Assembly: GCA_019242465.1 (NCBI GenBank)
Contig: JAFAVL010000639.1
Coordinates: 1 to 8,725 of the forward strand
Source of the DNA: Chroococcidiopsidaceae cyanobacterium CP_BM_RX_35
GTDB taxonomy: Bacteria > Cyanobacteriota > Cyanobacteriia > Cyanobacteriales > Chroococcidiopsidaceae
Direction: 5' to 3'
Length of the DNA: 8,725 nucleotides
Every line of letters begins with the position of its first letter. The first letter of the stretch is position 1. Below are positions 1-3,381 of this stretch, one piece after another. Under the pieces are notes generated by a model that had not been told where the DNA came from, searched no databases, and worked only from the letters and a program-made list of their open reading frames with translations. The position numbers were made by a program, and so were the translations under genes.

Positions 1-191
1 AAATAACTATCAATGTTTTTTCAACTTTTGTAAAACCTTGGCTCAGGTCTGCTAAGACGTGATAGGTTGGGACACTATTCCTACTAAGCAATTCCTACGT
101 CTTTTGCTGCGCTTGCTGCTGGAGGACGTTCCCATGGTGCCTGCCACTACACATTTAAAAATACCACTTTGAGCAGATGTTTTTCTGGATT

Positions 192-217
192 TATGAGCAT
201 GCTATTATATGAGCATG
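192..217 (+). repeat. Direct repeat TATGAGCATG x2 upstream of peptide A
   Basis: The ten bases TATGAGCATG occur at 192-201 and again at 208-217, with a 16-base period. The first copy runs into GCATGC, a six-base palindrome. The pair overlaps the putative -10 region of peptide A, so it could be a tandem operator. That function is inferred from position only. Confidence 0.5.
200..208 (+). promoter_or_regulatory. Putative extended -10 element for peptide A
   Basis: TGCTATTAT fits the extended -10 pattern (TG, one base, then a TATAAT-like hexamer, here TATTAT). No good -35 box lies at the usual distance. A start just downstream would give a 5' leader of about 40 bases before the ATG at 255, and this leader would contain the motif shared with peptide B. 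Confidence 0.35.
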
Positions 218-220
218 AAA

Positions 221-234
221 GATTGTTTCAAACA
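221..234 (+). promoter_or_regulatory. Shared 14-base motif GATTGTTTCAAACA (copy upstream of A)
   Basis: GATTGTTTCAAACA lies 20 bases before the ATG of peptide A. An identical copy lies 21 bases before the ATG of peptide B (minus strand, 1670-1657). It contains the near-perfect palindrome TGTTT-C-AAACA. Identical sequence at matching distances before two leader-peptide genes suggests either a common 5' regulatory site or a duplication that included the 5' leader. Confidence 0.55.
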
Positions 235-254
235 AAAATTTTGGGGAAAACCTA

Positions 255-530
255 ATGATTATTTCCGAATTGAGTTATTTAGAAGGCTTTTCTGAAGATG
301 CCGAGATTGTAGGCGGAGTTAACTATTCTATTAGCCTCAGTGTGATAAACGGCACGGTCAACGTAGCTAGCGAAGGCATCCCTCTTCAGAAAATTGACAA
401 CGGCTCTAATGTCACATATTACGGGAGAAATGGTAATTCTTCCGCTCGTGTTAGTTACACACTTCCCCTTACTCCTGGTGTAAATGGAGTAGCAACTTCT
501 TTAGAAGCAAGTTCCATCATTAGTACGTAA
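255..530 (+). CDS. Double-glycine leader peptide A (putative exported RiPP or bacteriocin-like precursor)
   Basis: A 91-residue peptide and the only precursor on the plus strand. Residues 1-21 (MIISELSYLEGFSEDAEIVGG) form an acidic leader ending in Gly20-Gly21, the site that C39 peptidase domains of ABC exporters recognise. The predicted mature part is about 70 residues. It is polar, rich in Ser, Asn, Val and Gly, and has no Cys, so thioether or disulfide rings are unlikely. I do not recognise the core. The start is supported by a purine-rich GGGGAAAA about 5 bases upstream and by the identical MIIS opening of peptide B. The gene is about 5 kb from the C39 exporter, divergent from the other precursors and separated from them by a transposase fragment. 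An exported peptide is inferred from the leader and the exporter; the biological role is unknown. Confidence 0.72.
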   Translation: MIISELSYLEGFSEDAEIVGGVNYSISLSVINGTVNVASEGIPLQKIDNGSNVTYYGRNGNSSARVSYTLPLTPGVNGVATSLEASSIIST

Positions 531-596
531 TCTTAAGGTAGATTGCCATTCCTTAGGGGTGGTCTTGCTTCTTTGTAGGGATAGTGCGTACAAGCG

Positions 597-704
597 CTAG
601 AACCCCCTAAAACATGTCGCTGTTTTTAGGGTTGGTGTCGGGTTGCAGCTACAACCCTGTGCTGGAGCTTGCAACCACTCTATAATCTCCTTGGGAGTTA
701 GCAT
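597..704 (-). CDS. Doubtful 35-residue Cys-containing ORF
   Basis: An ATG at 704 opens a 35-codon frame ending at a TAG at 599-597. It begins MLTPKEIIEWLQ and continues with a segment containing GCSCNPTPT and ATC, so it has three Cys and several Thr in its second half. That layout (amphipathic N-terminal part, Cys/Thr-rich C-terminal part) recalls small modified-peptide precursors, but I do not recognise it and no modification enzyme is in the window. There is no good ribosome binding site, and the frame runs through two inverted repeats, so chance is a real possibility. Confidence 0.15.
   Translation of the reverse strand: MLTPKEIIEWLQAPAQGCSCNPTPTLKTATCFRGF
605..631. repeat. Inverted repeat CCCTAAAA / TTTTAGGG
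   Basis: An 8-bp perfect stem (605-612 with 624-631) encloses an 11-base loop in which ACA/TGT could extend the pairing with a one-base bulge. It lies 75 bases after the peptide A stop codon. No T-run follows on either strand, so it is not a standard intrinsic terminator. It might protect the 3' end of the A transcript or be part of a small palindromic element. Confidence 0.45.
640..657. repeat. Inverted repeat GGGTTG / CAACCC
   Basis: A 6-bp stem (640-645 with 652-657) has the loop CAGCTA. GGTTGCA at 641-647 can instead pair perfectly with TGCAACC at 670-676, so two mutually exclusive hairpins are possible. The function is unknown. Confidence 0.4.
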
Positions 705-761
705 GTATTGGTCGCCTAGAGCCCAATATTAGCTAATCACTCAAGGTGGGAGTTCGCTCAA

Positions 762-1229
762 TTAGTTTTTTTTTGCCTCAGCATCCGAATTCGCTCGGGA
801 TACTTCCAGTTTGATCTTGAGTTTATACCTGACTGCCTCATGCACTACCTTATATGAGGCTTCCACACCGTACATTTCCTTAAGCCAGGTTCTAATCTCT
901 TGATAGGTTCTAAATTCCCCTGTATCCTCTAATCGCTGTTTTAATTGCTCCATTACCTCTTGTGGTATGACGGGTTTTTTACCTTGACCCCCTTTGACTT
1001 CTAATAGTCCATTTAAGCCCTGTAACTTATACTTTTGGAACCATCGGTAAAGTGTTGCGATATCCCTTCCAAGAACCTCGGCTAGGTCTTTTAGAGTTTT
1101 TACCTTGCCAATTTTTAGCAAGTACAGGGCTTGAATTCTTTCTTTACCTCTAGAGGTTGTCTGTTTACGCAGGAGCGTCTTTAGCTCTGCACTCGTTTGG
1201 GTAATGTTTAGTTTGAAGATTTTCCCCAT
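762..1229 (-). CDS. IS630-family transposase, N-terminal helix-turn-helix half (orfA); catalytic half absent
   Basis: This 155-residue protein matches the first ORF of two-ORF IS630-type elements common in cyanobacteria. A helix-turn-helix sits at about residues 45-75 (LKDLAEVLGRDIATLYRWFQ, then a YKLQGLNGLLE turn), with a second DNA-binding half at about residues 88-140. The full transposase normally gains a DDE catalytic domain by ribosomal frameshifting into a second ORF. Here the gene ends in GCA followed by nine A residues, an evident slip site. However, the -1 frame continues only 12 or so codons to a TAG and the +1 frame stops at once. No DDE sequence follows, so the element is almost certainly a non-autonomous remnant that may at most make a DNA-binding protein. 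No clear terminal repeats or target duplication were found, and there is no good Shine-Dalgarno. Confidence 0.75.
   Translation of the reverse strand: MGKIFKLNITQTSAELKTLLRKQTTSRGKERIQALYLLKIGKVKTLKDLAEVLGRDIATLYRWFQKYKLQGLNGLLEVKGGQGKKPVIPQEVMEQLKQRLEDTGEFRTYQEIRTWLKEMYGVEASYKVVHEAVRYKLKIKLEVSRANSDAEAKKN
766..774 (-). promoter_or_regulatory. A9 slippery tract at the end of transposase orfA
   Basis: The plus strand has nine T, so the minus-strand mRNA has nine A, just before the orfA stop codon. IS630-type elements use such A-runs for programmed frameshifting to make the fused transposase. The downstream frame is gone here, so the site is probably a relic. Confidence 0.55.
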
Positions 1230-1243
1230 GACGGATTTCTGTG

Positions 1244-1267
1244 TCGACCTTAAAAAAACACGGTCGA
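1244..1267. repeat. Inverted repeat TCGACC / GGTCGA upstream of the transposase
   Basis: TCGACC (1244-1249) and GGTCGA (1262-1267) flank a 12-base A-rich spacer, 15 bases upstream of the transposase start codon. It could be an operator for the transposase or lie near an IS end. I could not find a matching partner on the other side of the gene. Confidence 0.35.
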
Positions 1268-1358
1268 ACTTTTTCCATAATAAATAAATTTACTTTAGTT
1301 AGAGTAATAAAAGAGAGGCAGTTAAGTGCATTCATTTCATTTTTGTAAAAATGCAAAC

Positions 1359-1389
1359 TCATGGAGCGAGCAGGATGCTTACTCCATGA
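1359..1389 (-). terminator. Terminator-like hairpin after peptide B
   Basis: TCATGGAG (1359-1366) and CTCCATGA (1382-1389) form a perfect 8-bp stem. The 15-base loop can add an inner AGC/GCT pairing. In minus-strand direction it lies about 40 bases after the stop codon of peptide B and is followed by GTTTGCATTTTT, a T-rich but interrupted tail. It would end the transcript before the transposase remnant. Confidence 0.45.
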
Positions 1390-1428
1390 AAATAACAACC
1401 TATAAACCTGCGTTACAGATGAGATGCG

Positions 1429-1635
1429 TTACCCTATGTTGAGCTGACCGTTGTCAGAGGAGTTGATAGAATATGCCTTTGCATTTGCATCACCAAAATA
1501 TGCTAGGGCTGTAGCTTTAGAGGTAGCTAACTGTTTAACGTCGATAACATTTATCTGAACGCTGCCCCAGAAACCTCCTACAACGCTAGGTGCTTCATAA
1601 ACTCTTTCCATATAGCTCAAATCGGAAATAATCAT
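1429..1635 (-). CDS. Double-glycine leader peptide B (putative exported precursor)
   Basis: A 68-residue peptide starting at the ATG at 1635. A longer frame opens at 1668, but its first 11 codons cover the ribosome binding site (GAGGGAG, 6 bases before the chosen ATG) and the 5' motif shared with peptide A, so the short start is right. Residues 1-21 (MIISDLSYMERVYEAPSVVGG) are the leader, nearly superposable on that of peptide A, with Gly20-Gly21. The mature part is about 47 residues. It contains an SKATAL segment, alternating Ala and small residues, and Asn/Ser/Gly near the end, with no Cys. Peptide D has a closely similar SKATAI segment. B follows C by 87 bases on the same strand and is followed by a terminator-like hairpin. 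Function unknown; export by the C39 transporter upstream is inferred. Confidence 0.72.
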   Translation of the reverse strand: MIISDLSYMERVYEAPSVVGGFWGSVQINVIDVKQLATSKATALAYFGDANAKAYSINSSDNGQLNIG

Positions 1636-1656
1636 TGATTTCTCCCTCAAATCGAA

Positions 1657-1670
1657 TGTTTGAAACAATC
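1657..1670 (-). promoter_or_regulatory. Shared 14-base motif GATTGTTTCAAACA (copy upstream of B)
   Basis: This is identical to plus-strand 221-234 upstream of peptide A. It stands at nearly the same distance from the start codon (21 bases here, 20 there) and includes an 11-base near-palindrome. It lies in the C-B gap, so B may have its own promoter or a shared translational or transcriptional control site. Confidence 0.55.
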
Positions 1671-1722
1671 TCGCTTGGTTGTTATGAAAATGTAATTAGC
1701 CGGCACTAACATCCAAAAAGTC

Positions 1723-1992
1723 TCAGGCCTTGGCGTAAGAGACTGCTGTAGAGGTACCGCCAACTGAGGCAGCAGCAGCAGCAGCACCAGCACCGCTACC
1801 AAGGCTAAAGAGGTCGAGCTTAAATCCCTGTATGAGGTCTCCCTCTATATTTTGAGCTGCAATAGCTCTAGTGTCATAATCAGTAGAATATGCAACCGTA
1901 ACAGTGGGAACAAGGAAGCCTCCCTTTATGTCACTCTTTTCCGGAAGTACTACCTCAAAAAAACTTAGCTCAGTGATCGCTAGTTGGCTCAT
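1723..1992 (-). CDS. Double-glycine leader peptide C (putative exported precursor, Ala/Gly-rich)
   Basis: An 89-residue peptide with a strong ribosome binding site (AAGGAGAG, about 5 bases before the ATG). The leader is residues 1-25. It has a 3-4 residue N-terminal extension relative to A and B, then AITELSFFEVV, and ends in Lys23-Gly24-Gly25. The predicted mature part is 64 residues: a Val/Tyr/Thr-rich start, a central acidic region, and a C-terminal Gly/Ala-rich stretch with six consecutive Ala encoded mostly by repeated GCT codons. There is no Cys. A perfect TATAAT lies about 58 bases upstream, and the terminator after D separates it from that gene, so C probably starts its own transcript and may read on into B, since no terminator is seen in the 87-base C-B gap. 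The core is unrelated to A. Identity beyond a leader-bearing exported peptide is unknown. Confidence 0.72.
   Translation of the reverse strand: MSQLAITELSFFEVVLPEKSDIKGGFLVPTVTVAYSTDYDTRAIAAQNIEGDLIQGFKLDLFSLGSGAGAAAAAASVGGTSTAVSYAKA
1769..1786. repeat. GCA trinucleotide repeat (six units) in the peptide C gene
   Basis: Six tandem GCA units on the plus strand read as GCT codons on minus and encode most of the polyalanine run of peptide C. Tandem triplets can slip during replication, so the alanine tract may vary in length between strains without a frameshift. Confidence 0.7.
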
Positions 1993-2049
1993 TGCATCTC
2001 TCCTTGTAGTGATGAGTCTAGTTAAGCAAGGAATTTAGCCCAAATCAGG

Positions 2050-2076
2050 ATTATAATTCCTATTCAAAATGCTCAA
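2050..2076 (-). promoter_or_regulatory. Putative promoter for peptide C
   Basis: On the minus strand a perfect -10 hexamer TATAAT (2055-2050) is preceded by TTGAGC (2076-2071), a partial -35 box, with a 15-base spacer, shorter than ideal. Transcription would begin near 2043, giving a 5' leader of about 50 bases that ends in the strong ribosome binding site of C. Confidence 0.45.
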
Positions 2077-2158
2077 TATTCATGCTGTCCCTAATATGCT
2101 GGGAGTTAATGGATGATATCTTATTCCTTAGTAAATTAAGCTCTAGAGCCAGGAAAAT

Positions 2159-2200
2159 GAAATCACTGAAAGATTTACTTATTTAGCTTTCAGTGATTTC
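2159..2200 (-). terminator. Intrinsic terminator after peptide D
   Basis: GAAATCACTGAAAG (2159-2172) and CTTTCAGTGATTTC (2187-2200) form a perfect 14-bp stem with a 14-base loop. In minus-strand direction it begins 32 bases after the stop codon of D, and the stem is followed by ATTTTCC. The stem is AT-rich and the T-run is short, but length and position make it the best terminator in the window. Confidence 0.65.
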
Positions 2201-2231
2201 TAAGCTTAAAATACTAAAGATATAGCTATCT

Positions 2232-2462
2232 TTACAACAAAGCAGTTGATTGAGATTCAGAGATAGAGCTAGAGAATATATCAGAAACAGCAGCAGTTTC
2301 AGTATAGGTAAAGCTTGAGGATATGGTACCAATAGCAGTTGCTTTTGATAGAGCTGTGGCGTGGGCATAAGGAATCACGAAAAAACCATTACCAGCGCTA
2401 CCTACAATGTTGATCTCTCCAGAAATAACTTCATCCAGATGATTTAGATCGGCAATAATCAT
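2232..2462 (-). CDS. Leader peptide D (putative exported precursor with a non-canonical Gly-Ser cleavage site)
   Basis: A 76-residue peptide starting at the ATG at 2462. An in-frame ATG at 2477 lies ahead of the ribosome binding site (GAAGGA), so the shorter start is chosen; it also gives the MII opening of A and B. The leader reads MIIADLNHLDEVI, but the expected double glycine is Gly21-Ser22 (NIVGS). A second small-residue site, Gly24, lies three residues on. C39 peptidases accept some GA or GS variants, so processing is possible but less sure. The mature part is about 54 residues, with FFVIPYAHATAL, an SKATAI segment like that of peptide B, and a Ser/Thr-rich tail without Cys. It has its own terminator and lies 356 bases after the HetP-family gene. 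It is a diverged paralogue of B by leader and core motif. Function unknown. Confidence 0.65.
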   Translation of the reverse strand: MIIADLNHLDEVISGEINIVGSAGNGFFVIPYAHATALSKATAIGTISSSFTYTETAAVSDIFSSSISESQSTALL

Positions 2463-2545
2463 TGATTTTTCCTTCAAGTTGATTTTCAGATTAGTAAGAA
2501 TCTGGGTGCTCGTGAATAATATAGCTAACCTAGCTAGAGTAGTCT

Positions 2546-2565
2546 TGCCAGATTGGCAGTTTTTT
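2546..2565 (+). terminator. Hairpin plus T-run, TGCCA-GAT-TGGCA-G-TTTTTT
   Basis: On the plus strand a 5-bp stem (2546-2550 with 2554-2558) has a 3-base loop and is followed by six T (2560-2565), the shape of a short intrinsic terminator. No plus-strand gene lies upstream, so any role would be against antisense transcription. A very similar sequence lies inside the HetP-family gene at 3054-3076. Confidence 0.3.
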
Positions 2566-2609
2566 AAATACTTGCTAATAGAAGCATAAAATCCCTACAA
2601 AAACTGCCA
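2554..2609 (-). repeat. 11-bp inverted repeat TGGCAGTTTTT / AAAAACTGCCA upstream of peptide D
   Basis: The perfect 11-bp arms are 2554-2564 and 2599-2609, with a 34-base spacer. In the minus-strand RNA the middle arm (CTGCCA at 2559-2554) can pair either with this distant arm or with the nearby TGGCA at 2550-2546, but not both at once. This resembles a switchable leader structure about 90 bases before the D start codon; regulation is inferred. Confidence 0.45.
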
Positions 2610-2710
2610 TGTTCATTATCCCAACACGCTATTCGAAGAAATCGTCTAATCAAGAGCGCGAAAATTTTCTACTTGAATAGATTGACTTGGGCTTTCAGCC
2701 CTTTGGGAAC

Positions 2711-2731
2711 CTATGCATTTTTAGTGCATAG
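2711..2731. repeat. Hairpin CTATGCA / TGCATAG after the HetP-family gene
   Basis: A perfect 7-bp stem (2711-2717 with 2725-2731) has the loop TTTTTAG. It lies about 90 bases beyond the HetP stop codon in transcription direction. No T-run follows on minus, so termination would be inefficient; it may be a 3'-end structure. Confidence 0.35.
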
Positions 2732-2818
2732 TGGTTGAGTTTAAATTAGATAAATCAGGAAAAATGTTGCTAGACTTGAATGATGCGCTCGGATCTAATT
2801 GTTTTAAAGCAACCAAAA

Positions 2819-3259
2819 CTACCAGCTTAGAACAGAAAAATCTTGACGAGCGCATTCCGCTAAATCAAATTTGATAGTGTCCAACCACTCATCAAGTTTG
2901 CCACCCTCTACCTGTGTCTTTTGCTTATCCATTACCTCTAAATAACTAAGGTCCCTAAGCTTACTTGAGCAATGTTGTGTAGATGTCTCAGCACAAGTAG
3001 CTTCAGATTTTTGCTCGTCGGCCTTTATTCTATGAGTTGTCTGTCTGCTTGAGCTGCCAACTTGGCAGTTTTCTTTGAGCAATCGGTTATAGGTGCGATA
3101 GGGGATATAGTGTAAAGGGTTGTAACCGGCAAAGCGCAGGATCAAAACACAGGCCCAGGAATACCTTCCGGCCAGGATTGCTTCGACTACTCGATCGAAT
3201 TGCTCAGGCTCCATTGTTTTGTCAAGTTTTGTATTAGAAAAAGAAATTTGCCGAGTCAT
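2819..3259 (-). CDS. hetP: HetP-family heterocyst commitment protein with a C-terminal double-glycine leader-like motif
   Basis: A 146-residue protein. Residues about 14-64 are the HetP signature, with FDRVVEAILAGRYSWACVLI followed by LRFAGYNPLHYIPYRTYNRL, which I recognise with confidence. In Anabaena, HetP and its paralogues control commitment to heterocyst formation, and hetP lies beside hetC. The start at 3259 is chosen because the conserved region begins soon after, and AAGAGAG lies about 8 bases upstream. ATGs at 3304 and 3352 would add residues encoded by a run of hairpins. Residues 65-99 are a polar linker. Residues 101-120 (LRDLSYLEVMDKQKTQVEGG) copy the leader pattern of peptides A-C, followed by a 26-residue tail ending in Trp. 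The gene lies 122 bases after the HlyD adaptor on the same strand. Which paralogue it is, and whether the host makes heterocysts, is unknown. Confidence 0.88.
   Translation of the reverse strand: MTRQISFSNTKLDKTMEPEQFDRVVEAILAGRYSWACVLILRFAGYNPLHYIPYRTYNRLLKENCQVGSSSRQTTHRIKADEQKSEATCAETSTQHCSSKLRDLSYLEVMDKQKTQVEGGKLDEWLDTIKFDLAECARQDFSVLSW
3054..3076. repeat. Palindrome CTGCCAA-C-TTGGCAG with T-run inside the HetP-family gene
   Basis: A perfect 7+1+7 palindrome (3054-3068) is followed on the plus strand by TTTTCTTT. It falls in the codons for the variable linker just after the HetP signature. The minus-strand string AAAACTGCCAA, two variable bases, TGGCA is repeated near 2563-2546 upstream of peptide D. 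On plus it has the shape of an intrinsic terminator for antisense RNA. Confidence 0.5.
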
Positions 3260-3313
3260 AATGCCCACTCTCTTGTTTAAAGTTGATCGGTCTATGTGAT
3301 GCATTGTTGCTTC

Positions 3314-3370
3314 TGACCGCGGAAGGCGGTCAACGCAGGCAGCGCCGTTCAACGGCAGTGTACCGTTGAC
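3314..3370. repeat. Cluster of nested inverted repeats between the HlyD and HetP-family genes
   Basis: Three stems sit in 57 bases: TGACCGC/GCGGTCA (3314-3320 with 3326-3332, loop GGAAG); GCCGTT/AACGGC around a single C (3344-3356); and CAACGG/CCGTTG (3350-3355 with 3363-3368). The outer GTCAACG (3329-3335) can also pair with CGTTGAC (3364-3370). The cluster starts 11 bases after the HlyD stop codon. It may be a terminator or attenuator without a T-run, an mRNA processing site, or a dispersed palindromic repeat. Confidence 0.5.
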
Positions 3371-3381
3371 TAAATGGAGTC

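Larger units (their letters stand above)
1..254. other. Upstream region of leader peptide A, no convincing gene
   Basis: I find no protein I can support in this stretch. The only open frames are short (about 27 codons on minus from the ATG at 136, and about 35 codons on plus from the GTG at about 59) and I recognise neither. The last 60 bases look like the promoter and 5' leader of peptide A, with an extended -10 motif, a direct repeat and a 14-base motif shared with peptide B, annotated separately. The first 170 bases remain unexplained. Confidence 0.5.
531..761. other. Intergenic region with inverted repeats between peptide A and the transposase remnant
   Basis: The region holds two clear inverted repeats (605-631 and 640-657) and a short Cys-containing minus-strand frame (704-597), each listed separately. 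It lies directly downstream of the transposase orfA, where an IS630 catalytic half would be expected. In the frames I read I see no DDE-domain sequence. Confidence 0.5.
2463..2818. other. Structured intergenic region between the HetP-family gene and peptide D
   Basis: No gene is supported here; the longest start-to-stop frame noticed on minus is about 12 codons. The region contains several inverted repeats: 2546-2558, 2554-2609, 2689-2701 (GGGCT/AGCCC) and 2711-2731. It probably holds the 3' end of the upstream transcript and the promoter and 5' leader of D. A TATATTAT stretch near 2521 (minus strand) is a possible -10, without a good -35. Confidence 0.45.

Noticed and set aside
1165..1398. 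77-residue minus-strand frame overlapping the transposase start
   Set aside because: It overlaps the transposase start, runs through the terminator-like hairpin, and has no domain or ribosome binding site.
2183..2368. 61-residue minus-strand frame overlapping peptide D and its terminator
   Set aside because: It is another frame across D and through the 14-bp terminator stem; the D frame has the leader and the ribosome binding site.
3260..3352. Longer starts for the HetP-family protein at 3304 or 3352
   Set aside because: The extra residues come from the palindrome cluster, lie outside the HetP signature, and no ribosome binding site precedes either ATG, whereas 3259 has one.
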